19,389 nucleotides of DNA from CAYONQ01 sp964405375 (GTDB taxonomy: Bacteria; Planctomycetota; Phycisphaerae; Sedimentisphaerales; Anaerobacaceae), in the NCBI GenBank assembly GCA_964405375.1, contig CAYONQ010000054.1, forward strand, positions 1 to 19,389, given 5' to 3'. The translations under genes were made by a program, and so were the position numbers. The notes below the pieces were generated by a model. The model saw only the letters and a program-made list of their open reading frames with translations. It made no database searches and had not been told where the DNA came from. Numbering within the stretch: position 1 is the first letter of the stretch; each line of letters opens with the position of its first letter. This document shows, one piece after another, positions 7,362 to 15,407 of the stretch.

Positions 7362-7697
7362 TTAATTGACAATCTGCAGACCTGCGAGGGCAACGAACTT
7401 GTCATCAGCGAGTTCGAAGACTCCATCAAGGCCGGTTACCGTGAATACGCCTTTAGTTGCAGCGGCGACATTGCAGAAGATACAGCGATGTCCACAATCA
7501 ACCAATAACTTGCGCAGCTTCAGTAACTTCGAGAGACTCGAAGAAGTTACGATATCGACGCTGGAGAAATCGACCACGACCTCACAGTTGCCTCTATCAC
7601 GGGCAATTTCGGTAACGGTCTTCAGCTCGTCTCCCATTTGCGGCTCCGGGGGCAAGTCCACGAGGATGATATCCTCTGACCAATTCTGAATCCCCAT
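7362..7697 (-). CDS. STAS-domain protein (anti-sigma factor antagonist-like)
   Basis: The 111-residue product has the STAS layout: a beta-rich start (EDIILVDLPPEP), then VVVDFSSVDIVTSSSLSKLL, where antagonists of the SpoIIAA/RsbV type carry the phosphorylatable Ser (the SSxL position), and a C-terminal helix near GLDGVFEL. Such proteins bind anti-sigma kinases and release a sigma factor. The start at 7697 is chosen because AAGGAGAT lies eight bases upstream; a longer frame to 7781 lacks such support. No kinase or phosphatase partner lies in the window. It stands between comM and rnc on the same strand, 165 nt behind comM, with a hairpin after it. The specific signalling role is unknown. Confidence 0.8.
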   Translation of the reverse strand: MGIQNWSEDIILVDLPPEPQMGDELKTVTEIARDRGNCEVVVDFSSVDIVTSSSLSKLLKLRKLLVDCGHRCIFCNVAAATKGVFTVTGLDGVFELADDKFVALAGLQIVN

Positions 7698-7862
7698 TTT
7701 AAGATCTCCTTTTTCTGGTTCAATACGGCGTTGCCGAGTTTCAAATGATGTATCGGCACAAGTTCGTGGCGGGTTAAGCAAAAAAGCGGATTTACCTTAT
7801 GGCCTATAAAATCGGTGTTTTTGAGGTCAGATGCGGTCTGGTGGAATTAACATCGGCAACAG

Positions 7863-9392
7863 TTATAATCTTCTATCTAATCTCCTGTAACTAACGGCTT
7901 CGGCTATGTGCTCGGGGTGGATATTTTCGGCGCCGGTGAGGTCGGCTATGGTTCGAGCGACCTTGCAGATTTTGTCGTGGGCACGGGCGGACAGGCCGAA
8001 TTCGGTCATTGCCTGCTTTAGCATCATTTCGCTTGCCGAATCAAGCTCACAAAGTTTTCTAACCTGTTTGTGAGTCATCCTGGCATTTGTCATTATTTTG
8101 TCGCCATCGAAGCGTTTTGCCTGAGTGTTTCTGGCCTTTATCACTTCTTTTCTTATCGTAGCCGAATCCAATTGATTCGTCTTCGAACGCAGCTTGCTGA
8201 AGGTTATCGCAGGCACGTCGATGTGAATATCAATTCTGTCCACCAACGGTCCGGATATTTTCGACAGGTAGCGTTCGATTTGGTTGGGGGTGCACTTGCA
8301 CCTTCTGGCATCGGAGCCGAAATAGCCGCAGGGACAGGGATTCATTGCTGCAACGAGCATAAATTGAGCGGGAAATTTGATAGTGCCTTTGGCACGTGAG
8401 ACAGCGACAAAACCATCCTCGAGGGGCTGGCGAATCATCTCCAGAACGTGTCTGGGGAATTCGGCAAATTCATCGAGGAACAATATCCCGAAATGCGCCA
8501 GTGACAGCTCGCCCGGCCGGGGTGTTGTTCCGCCGCCGACCAGGGCCGGGCCGCTTGCCGTATGGTGCGGCATCCGCACGGGACGGGTGGCTAATAACGC
8601 CTTATTTCTGCCCAGCAGACCCACGGACGAATATATACGGGTCGTTTCGAGCGACTCTTCCAGCCCCAGGCCCGGCAGGACGGTTGCTAATCTCTGGGCG
8701 AGCATCGTCTTTCCCGCTCCGGGTGGGCCAATCATCATTATATTGTGGCCGCCCGCAGCGGCGATGGTCAGTGCCCGCTTGACGCTTTCCTGTCCCTTAA
8801 CATCCGCAAAATCAACTTCATAATTTGACGCCACATTAAAGAGCTCATCGATATTAACGGTGCTTGTTTCGAGTGGTAACTGTCCGGAGAGAAAGCCGAC
8901 TGCCTGAGTTAGTGAGCCGACGCCATATACCTCTACGTCCTGAACAACCGCTGCTTCTTCGGCGTTTTCGAGAGGGACTATCATTCGATTAAATCCATTT
9001 GCGGCGGCGGTCATTGCCATACTCAAGACGCCGTTGATGCCTCTGACCCTGCCGTCCAGGGCCAGCTCGCCGACGATGACAAAATCCTTAATGGCCGAAT
9101 TAACTAAAATGCCCTGGCCGATGAGTATTCCTAAAGCGATAGGCAAATCAAAGGCGGGACCGGCCTTTTTCACGTCGGCAGGTGCCAGATTTATCAACGA
9201 CTGGGTCTTGGGATACTTGTAGCCGCAGTTGCAGATGGCGCTTTTAACCCTTTCGATACTTTCTTTTACGGCGGTATCCGGCAGGCCTACGACCAGGGAC
9301 CTTTCAAATCCGCCGCGGGCGACATCCACCTCGACCTCACAAACAATACCCTCGATTCCCACCAGCGTAACACTGTGCAATCCGGCTAACAT
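7863..9392 (-). CDS. comM: YifB/ComM family Mg-chelatase-like AAA+ ATPase
   Basis: The 509-residue protein has the three parts of the family: an N-terminal Lon-protease-like fold (1-170, MLAGLHSVTLVGIEGIVCEV start), a central AAA+ domain with Walker A GPPGAGKT (222-229) and Walker B ILFLDE (303-308), and a C-terminal Mg-chelatase-type helical domain ending in SYRRLDRRL. A Cys cluster NPCPCG and CKC (351-367) is also characteristic. In transformable bacteria ComM is a hexameric helicase that promotes branch migration during natural transformation; in others the role is less clear. The start is set by the conserved N-terminus, with AAGG seven bases upstream and a good promoter. Presence does not prove competence. 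Confidence 0.93.
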   Translation of the reverse strand: MLAGLHSVTLVGIEGIVCEVEVDVARGGFERSLVVGLPDTAVKESIERVKSAICNCGYKYPKTQSLINLAPADVKKAGPAFDLPIALGILIGQGILVNSAIKDFVIVGELALDGRVRGINGVLSMAMTAAANGFNRMIVPLENAEEAAVVQDVEVYGVGSLTQAVGFLSGQLPLETSTVNIDELFNVASNYEVDFADVKGQESVKRALTIAAAGGHNIMMIGPPGAGKTMLAQRLATVLPGLGLEESLETTRIYSSVGLLGRNKALLATRPVRMPHHTASGPALVGGGTTPRPGELSLAHFGILFLDEFAEFPRHVLEMIRQPLEDGFVAVSRAKGTIKFPAQFMLVAAMNPCPCGYFGSDARRCKCTPNQIERYLSKISGPLVDRIDIHIDVPAITFSKLRSKTNQLDSATIRKEVIKARNTQAKRFDGDKIMTNARMTHKQVRKLCELDSASEMMLKQAMTEFGLSARAHDKICKVARTIADLTGAENIHPEHIAEAVSYRRLDRRL

Positions 9393-9424
9393 ATCTTTAC
9401 CTTGTCTTTAGATTAAAGAGGCGC

Positions 9425-9453
9425 ATTTTAAGCTCACAGTGGGTTTGTCGCAA
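9425..9453 (-). promoter_or_regulatory. Sigma70-type promoter of comM
   Basis: On the minus strand TTGCGA (9453-9448), a 17-bp spacer and TAAAAT (9430-9425) lie about 33 bp before the comM ATG, giving a short leader. Confidence 0.65.
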
Positions 9454-9696
9454 GTAATTTTGGGCTGAAGTGTCGGCGAGAAACTTTCCCTGACGTATTT
9501 CATACTACCGTCAGAGCGATTATAACCCTCACGGGCGGTGTGGAGGTAAATCTGGCCCTATAATTTGGTCGATTCGCCTTTTCTTCTTACGCTTTGTATG
9601 GGGGTAAATCGGGGGTAGGCAGCAAAGGTGTGATGCAGCGCGAGGTTGCAGAAAAGGTAGTTAAGTCGATGCCAAAATCTCACGAATATCCATAAT
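9454..9696. other. Divergent intergenic region comM / TPR gene
   Basis: The stretch holds an inverted repeat, CTGACG (9490-9495) and CGTCAG (9509-9514), upstream of the comM promoter; it could be an operator. A lone TATAAT (9559-9564) on the plus strand is the best -10 candidate for the TPR gene, but the -35 (CGGTGT) is poor. No small gene was seen. Confidence 0.4.
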
Positions 9697-11016
9697 ATGA
9701 AATATCACGATTCTCGTAAACATTTAACCAGGGAATTTTACAACGACAAAAGCACCGTTCTTAAACAATGGGACGGCAAAAGTTTTATTATTGCCTTGGT
9801 GTGCGGTTTAGTTCTGCTTGGCGGGGGCGTTGTTAACGGGAGCCAGAGGTCTGCAGAGAAGGATATGTCTTGTAAGACATTGCGGGCAATGGCAAGGGTG
9901 TATATGGCTTACGGAGATTATGTAAAGGCACGTCCTCTGGCGGAACAGGCGCTGGCTCTGGCAAAAACGGACAATGTCTCTGATTCTGAACGCTGTTTGT
10001 GTCTGATTGACCTGGCGTGGCTGTACAAGGGTCAAGGTAAGTTATCCGATGCCGAGAGGGTGTGCGGGCTTGGTTTGGAACTGCAGGAGAAGCTTTACGG
10101 TAACAACCATCCGTACGTGGCGTACACCTTGAGGATTTTGAGTTCAATCTACGAGGGACAGGGGAAGTATCGCCAGGCAAGGCCTGTTCTGGACAGGGCG
10201 ATGACCATTATGAGCGCCTATCACCTGCCGGACGACCAGATTATGGCTCCATTTTACGTGGATACTGCCAAACTGTTGGCTGCACAGGGTCGTTTTGCAC
10301 AGGCCGAAGGTTATTACGAACAGGCGCTGGCTTTAATCAATAACAGCTACGGAGCGAACCATCTTTACACGGCAGCAGTGCTCGGCGGTATGGCGAGCAT
10401 GTATGTACTGCAGGGGAAATATACCGAGGCCGAAGAGTTGATTAACCAAACACTGGCCACTCAAGAAAAAGTATACGGGCAGGAGCACCATCTTTTAGTG
10501 CCGACGTGGCTAACGATGGCCAGGATTCATCAGGAAAAGAAAGACTACATACAGGCGGAGAAATTGCTTCAGAAGGCCCTTGCTGTAGTGAGAGAGAAAC
10601 GTGGAATCGAGCATCCGGCCACCGGCAGGGTCTTGAGCATACTGGGTGAATTGTATATTCTGGAGGGCAAGTATGCCGAGGCCGGAGGCGTCTGCCGGGA
10701 GGCGGTGAAGGTGCTTAAGGATTCGCTGGGGGCGGGAAACGACCATACAGCAATGGCCTTTAATAATCTTGCGCAGGTATATGTGCATGAGGGGAAATAT
10801 TCCGAAGCTCAGGAATTATGTCACAAAGCGCTGAATACACTCGAAGATATTTTCGACCATAATCACCCCAACGTTGTAAAGGTGCTGGAGACGATGGCCC
10901 GGCTTCAGCGCAAGACAGGCGAGGCGGCGGAATTCGCAAAGGCGCAGCAGAACGTAGAAAACATCCCTGTGTATAAGCAGATTGCATATGAAGCGGCTGC
11001 AACGGTCATCAAGTAA
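9697..11016 (+). CDS. TPR-repeat protein, kinesin light chain type, membrane-anchored or secreted
   Basis: The 439-residue protein has a hydrophobic segment (about 30-47, FIIALVCGLVLLGGG) that would act as a signal anchor, then about eight tetratricopeptide repeats with a period of about 42 residues. The repeats follow the kinesin-light-chain pattern: an HPxVA-like entry, LAxLYxxQGKYxEAE and an ALxxxE exit, for example SSIYEGQGKYRQARPVLDRA and NNLAQVYVHEGKYSEAQELC. These modules bind other proteins; no enzymatic domain is present. The frame is closed by TAG at 9658, so ATG 9697 is the first start. No Shine-Dalgarno is evident. It converges on the TPS operon, but nothing in the sequence links it functionally to that operon. 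Confidence 0.85.
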   Translation: MKYHDSRKHLTREFYNDKSTVLKQWDGKSFIIALVCGLVLLGGGVVNGSQRSAEKDMSCKTLRAMARVYMAYGDYVKARPLAEQALALAKTDNVSDSERCLCLIDLAWLYKGQGKLSDAERVCGLGLELQEKLYGNNHPYVAYTLRILSSIYEGQGKYRQARPVLDRAMTIMSAYHLPDDQIMAPFYVDTAKLLAAQGRFAQAEGYYEQALALINNSYGANHLYTAAVLGGMASMYVLQGKYTEAEELINQTLATQEKVYGQEHHLLVPTWLTMARIHQEKKDYIQAEKLLQKALAVVREKRGIEHPATGRVLSILGELYILEGKYAEAGGVCREAVKVLKDSLGAGNDHTAMAFNNLAQVYVHEGKYSEAQELCHKALNTLEDIFDHNHPNVVKVLETMARLQRKTGEAAEFAKAQQNVENIPVYKQIAYEAAATVIK

Positions 11017-11049
11017 AAGCACTTCGTCCGTCGTTCACGGGTGATGTTA

Positions 11050-11085
11050 AATAAAAAAGGCCTGCTCTGCAGAGAGAGCAGGCCT
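11050..11085 (-). terminator. Rho-independent terminator of the TPS operon
   Basis: AGGCCTGCTCT (11058-11068) and AGAGCAGGCCT (11075-11085) form an 11-pair stem with a six-base loop. On the minus strand it is followed by TTTTTTATTTA. It lies 28 nt behind the tpsA-like stop. On the plus strand no U-run follows, so it serves the minus-strand operon and not the TPR gene. Confidence 0.85.
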
Positions 11086-11113
11086 ATCAAATCCAGTTAT
11101 CTATTCTGTCTTA

Positions 11114-14100
11114 TCAGCCGCCAAGAACCGCCAGCCGGGCCTCGACATAGGCGGTAAGACTTACATCGCCGGTCTCCATTACGGGAGCGACATATTTGAC
11201 GGCGAGCGCCACTGCGTCACCTGCCGGGTAGCCCAATTCAGTCATAATGCCGACGTATTGCGCCAAGGCGTCTATCCATTGGCCTGCTGCGGCATAATAT
11301 GTGCCGTCATCGGTGTGGTCTGCGAATGCCGTAGCAATCACCGCCATCTGTTCCTCTGAGGGCGGCGTGGGCGTGGTGACAAACTCGTTAATCACCTGTC
11401 CCAGGGCAGCTATGCCGGTGCCATCGGCATCGGCTAAAATTGTAGCGGCGTCCTTCAGCCGGGCACACAGCTCACAGGGCTGGATGTCGGTGGAAAGGGC
11501 AAAGGTGTTCGCAATGTGTACCTGGAGGTCCTCTGCTTCAACTCCAATCTCGTCGGCCAGCCAGGCCATCAGGACGGGACAGCCGCCCGGTCCGAATCCG
11601 ACTTCTTCAGTTGACGCTGCTTCGTAACTTTTGTGTGTATAGGTCCCTACCGAACCGAGGACCCAGGCACCCGAGCCGACCTCAGGATTTTCTCCACGAA
11701 GCACATATTTACCAGTGCCTGGATAAGCGAGGAGGTTGTCAGCATAGGGCAGCCTGCCTACAGCAGTCTCCAAAGTTGCGCTTATACGCGAGCAGGCCTC
11801 CAACCAACCAACCTTGCCGTCTATCAGGGAGCTTACAAAGTCAGGTCCGAAGAACACAGAATCCAATGCATCGACAACCATTGCTCCGTTGTCTGCAATA
11901 CAACTAATGGGCGAGCCAACGGTGACATCGCCACCCGTTCTTCCATCATCCCAATAGCTGGCCAGATAGATTGCCACGTCGATCGGGTCGCCTCCAAGCT
12001 TGCTATCAGCAGGTATGTCATGGTCCAAGAAGTCAACACCCGGACGGTCATCAAAAACAGTTTCGTCATACCTTCCGCAAGCGGTCAGTTCGGCACCTGC
12101 GCCTAATGTCAGGTCCTGCTGTTTGCTTATAACCACAATTGCTGCTTTACCATCACCATAAGGCAGGTCAACACCGGTGGTACCCCACACGTAGTCTCCG
12201 CACATTTTAAAGCTTGAACGGCCGGTTATGGGAACATTAAGCACATCGCCGTAGCCGGGTGTAAATATCGTGCCGGTCTCGGAGATGATCGAGACGCCGC
12301 CGCCATAGCATCCGCAATAACCGACATCTGCAGCTTTTACAAAATCAGCAAGGCTTATGTCGCCACCGGCATGCAGGTAAAGACTGCCGTCACTCTTGAA
12401 CAAGCCGAAAAACGCTGTGTTCAGCTTTCTCAAGTAGCCATCGGCAGTAAGCGTTCCGCCTGCATCTACAATCTGGTCATCCCATCCTTCAAACTCTGTG
12501 TTAGCGTGCAGTGAAAGATCGCCAGCGGCATAGGCATCACCATGCAGATATATGGTGGTGCTGTCTGATGCATAGATATCAAGGTCTCCGGCTGCTTCTA
12601 CATCACCGTATAGCTTAGCATCGTCACCTGCATCAACAATCACATCTGCTCCGCCATTCAAATTGCCATGGACCTCTACATCATCGTCTGCATAGATATC
12701 AAGGTCTCCGGCTGCTTCTACATCACCGTATAGCTCAGCATCGTCACCTGCATCAACAGTCACATCGCCTTCGCCATTCAAATTGCCATAGACCTTTATG
12801 TCGTCGCTGGCCGACAGCGTCTTATCGGGAGCGACCGTTGTGTCATCATGAGACAACCAATGCCCAAGGGTCAGGTCGCCATCGGTAACAGTCACGTCGC
12901 CATCAAGGTCTATTTCATAACCGCTCCATGTGCCGCCATCAAGTGTAAGGTCGCCTTCTGTGGTCTTGGTTATAGTATCCCAGGCGTACAGCCTCTTACC
13001 CATACCGTCGGCGTCAAATTTCTGGTTTCTGCGAGAACAGGTGCCATTGGCTGTAACAGCATCTTCAAATATTAAGTGGCCATCATGGGTCTCTACATCA
13101 CCGCCCAGATGTATTCCGCTTGCACCGGCAAGCTCAAGGTCGCCATCCGTCTTTTTTTCCACATCTCTCTTAGCCGTCAGCGTTCCAGTTGTAGCCTCTA
13201 CCCTCTGATTGCCGCTTCCTCTAAGCTCTGTTTCATTATTCAACAGAACACTATCATAGGCAGTAACATTGGCGTAGAGCTTTGTCGTATGGTTTGACGA
13301 ATAAAGCTCGATATCGCCATTATTAGAGGTGAGGTTGCCATAGGCATAAATATCATCGCTGGCGTCCAGTACCAGGTCACCATCCACGTTTGCATAGCCG
13401 TATAGCTTAATATCGTCATCTGCATCAACAGTCAAATCACTATTGTAGCCGGCGGGACGTATACCGGGACCATAATGTGCGTCTATGTCACCATCAACTA
13501 TTACATCGTGGGCATGGAGTGTTATGTTTCCGCCGCCACTGGCTAATATGCCCTCATCGTTTGCCAGCAGGTCGTTACTTTTTGCATCTACTTCGATAGG
13601 ACCGTGAGCGGCTTCCAGTCTCCTGGCTTTTATGTCGTTCTCATGTCCTGAAAGGATGATGCCACCGTTGGCAGTGGCGCCAATTGAGTCCCACTGGTCG
13701 GCAGCATTCTCATCTTTCCCGCCGTCGGCGTTATCAGTCGAGAATACCGAACCATTGTCGCTAATCAGTGTAAGGTTTGTGTTTCCTTGATTGGCAAAGA
13801 GGAAATCAGCCGTATTCAACGTCACACCTTGCTGCAAAGTCAGCGCGCTGCCGGTCACGCTTATAGTAGTATTTTCCGCCTGAATTTCATCACCGGCTAT
13901 GAGCGTCAGTTCGGTGTCGCCGGTCAACGTCTCGCAGTTCTCGAAAGGGTCAACAGTATTTGCGAGAATCAGATTTGTTCCGGCTTGGAGTGTCTTGTAA
14001 GGTGCCACCACCGTGTTGTCGTAAAGCTTAAGAAATCCTGCAGTGGCGGTAACATCGCCATCCAGATTTATCTGACCAGGACTATAGGTACCGGTATCAG

Positions 14101-15319
14101 GTACCCAATGTCCAGGATTGTACCAGCCGAAAAACCAATACCAGCCAGTGTTTTCCCATTCCTGTTCATAGATATAATTGTCGCCTCCAACTGCGAGTTT
14201 GATATTACCGCCCGCAGTAATCTCCTGGGCGTAAAGGTTGCCGCCCTTCTCTTCTGCGGTTCCCTGCTCCTCGTATTCTGGCCAACCCCCCATACCCGGA
14301 CCAAGGTAGACCCAATCAGAGTCATACTCAGTTCGGTGGCCGGCCTCGGCTGCTACGTCGCCTGTTACGTTGATGGCTTCTTCAAAGTGGATATCGCCGT
14401 ATGCCTTAGCTGTCAGGTCCTGCACGTTCTCGATAGCATTGGACCAGATATCGCCGGCAGCAAGAACAAGCTCTCCGGTACTGACCGTACCGGTGTTGCC
14501 TGACGCATCAATGCCGAACTGCTCATACAGATTGGAGTTCGTGCCGCCAATTGCGCCGTTATCAACCGTGTGATTGTCCACGTGATTGACAACCAGCGTT
14601 TTAACAATAGTCGGGCTGCCAGGTTGGCCAAGAAGCATATAGTCGCCGGCAACCATTGCAACCAAGCCGCCAGGACTTGTTGCGATAGCCCCTGCGTTGA
14701 GTACATTTTTGCCGACAAAATAAACGCTACTAATAGAATTCTCCGGAGTGGCGGTGGCGGTGATAGTGCCGTAGTTCCCCACTAATCTGGCTCCGCTATA
14801 TGAGGAGGGATTTGTAAATTCCATATCCCCGCCATTGACCGCATCATGAAATGCGCCGTTCGACATATTCATGCTGGAAGCGACCAGCTGAGTAACATTG
14901 ACGGCGGACCCGGCACCGAAAATAATACCGGCAGGATTAAGGAGGAAAATACGCATGCCGTCGGCACTCATATCGCCGTTATACTGCGTCTGACCTCCCG
15001 AAATCCTGTTCAGCACGGCAGAATTGCTCAGGGTGATGCCTTGCGAGAACAACACAGTTTCTCGGGCATCCACGGCACCGCCTAAGGTGTTAAAATTGTC
15101 CCAGCCCATAATTGTCTCTGCCTGGGTCACTGCTACGGTGGTAGTGTTGCCGTAAGTGCCCTGACCGTAGTCGACAGTGGCAGTACCGGGATCAGCGCAG
15201 TGCGGCGTGGCCAGCGCAATCTGCACCGGTATGCCGAAAACCATCCAGCACACCAGCCAGCAGGCCACCATCTCCTTAAAATAATACTTTTTAGTAATTC
15301 TTCTTACATCTTCCATCAT
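11114..15319 (-). CDS. TpsA-like exoprotein with filamentous haemagglutinin N-terminal domain
   Basis: The 1401-residue protein has a long signal peptide (basic start MMEDVRRITKKYYFK, hydrophobic core to about 36, likely cleavage after ALA). A two-partner-secretion domain follows, with AVLNRISGG (about 101-109) and IFLLNPAGIIFGAGSAVNV (124-142). This domain is recognised by the TpsB POTRA repeats. A long Asp/Gly-rich region of beta-helix-like strands follows, with a 40-residue repeat present twice near 837-916. The last 250 residues look mostly helical (CELCARLKDAATILADADG and onward). The start is the ATG pair at 15319/15316 behind AAGGGG; an upstream TTG start at 15346 is rejected. It follows the tpsB-like gene by 88 nt in one operon. 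It is probably a surface adhesin or secreted fibre; the ligand is unknown. Confidence 0.85.
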   Translation of the reverse strand: MMEDVRRITKKYYFKEMVACWLVCWMVFGIPVQIALATPHCADPGTATVDYGQGTYGNTTTVAVTQAETIMGWDNFNTLGGAVDARETVLFSQGITLSNSAVLNRISGGQTQYNGDMSADGMRIFLLNPAGIIFGAGSAVNVTQLVASSMNMSNGAFHDAVNGGDMEFTNPSSYSGARLVGNYGTITATATPENSISSVYFVGKNVLNAGAIATSPGGLVAMVAGDYMLLGQPGSPTIVKTLVVNHVDNHTVDNGAIGGTNSNLYEQFGIDASGNTGTVSTGELVLAAGDIWSNAIENVQDLTAKAYGDIHFEEAINVTGDVAAEAGHRTEYDSDWVYLGPGMGGWPEYEEQGTAEEKGGNLYAQEITAGGNIKLAVGGDNYIYEQEWENTGWYWFFGWYNPGHWVPDTGTYSPGQINLDGDVTATAGFLKLYDNTVVAPYKTLQAGTNLILANTVDPFENCETLTGDTELTLIAGDEIQAENTTISVTGSALTLQQGVTLNTADFLFANQGNTNLTLISDNGSVFSTDNADGGKDENAADQWDSIGATANGGIILSGHENDIKARRLEAAHGPIEVDAKSNDLLANDEGILASGGGNITLHAHDVIVDGDIDAHYGPGIRPAGYNSDLTVDADDDIKLYGYANVDGDLVLDASDDIYAYGNLTSNNGDIELYSSNHTTKLYANVTAYDSVLLNNETELRGSGNQRVEATTGTLTAKRDVEKKTDGDLELAGASGIHLGGDVETHDGHLIFEDAVTANGTCSRRNQKFDADGMGKRLYAWDTITKTTEGDLTLDGGTWSGYEIDLDGDVTVTDGDLTLGHWLSHDDTTVAPDKTLSASDDIKVYGNLNGEGDVTVDAGDDAELYGDVEAAGDLDIYADDDVEVHGNLNGGADVIVDAGDDAKLYGDVEAAGDLDIYASDSTTIYLHGDAYAAGDLSLHANTEFEGWDDQIVDAGGTLTADGYLRKLNTAFFGLFKSDGSLYLHAGGDISLADFVKAADVGYCGCYGGGVSIISETGTIFTPGYGDVLNVPITGRSSFKMCGDYVWGTTGVDLPYGDGKAAIVVISKQQDLTLGAGAELTACGRYDETVFDDRPGVDFLDHDIPADSKLGGDPIDVAIYLASYWDDGRTGGDVTVGSPISCIADNGAMVVDALDSVFFGPDFVSSLIDGKVGWLEACSRISATLETAVGRLPYADNLLAYPGTGKYVLRGENPEVGSGAWVLGSVGTYTHKSYEAASTEEVGFGPGGCPVLMAWLADEIGVEAEDLQVHIANTFALSTDIQPCELCARLKDAATILADADGTGIAALGQVINEFVTTPTPPSEEQMAVIATAFADHTDDGTYYAAAGQWIDALAQYVGIMTELGYPAGDAVALAVKYVAPVMETGDVSLTAYVEARLAVLGG
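12570..12809 (-). repeat. Two tandem 120-bp repeats within the exoprotein gene
   Basis: The units 12570-12689 and 12690-12809 are about 90% identical by eye and keep the reading frame, each encoding 40 residues from GDLDIYADDDVEVHGNLNG to DAGDDAKLYGDVEAA. The high DNA identity points to recent duplication. Fainter copies of the same motif occur nearby (for example around 13330-13430). Confidence 0.85.
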
Positions 15320-15381
15320 ACTTCCCCTTCTTATTTTAAGTAACAATTATTTGTAGTTCCGTCTTTACAGTATATGTCCTT

Positions 15382-15399
15382 CCCGACTACGCCGTCGGG
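15382..15399 (-). promoter_or_regulatory. Intercistronic hairpin between transporter and exoprotein genes
   Basis: CCCGAC and GTCGGG pair across a six-base loop, 8 nt beyond the transporter stop. No U-run follows on the minus strand, so it probably does not terminate. It could modulate the ratio of the two proteins or protect the upstream mRNA. Confidence 0.4.
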
Positions 15400-15407
15400 C
15401 AAAATTT

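Noticed and set aside
12500..13450. CRISPR-like regular repeats
   Set aside because: The repeated words are in-frame coding repeats of the exoprotein, with no spacer-repeat pattern.
13787..14503. Plus-strand frame of 238 residues inside the exoprotein gene
   Set aside because: It lies antisense to a clearly coding region and has no recognisable domain.
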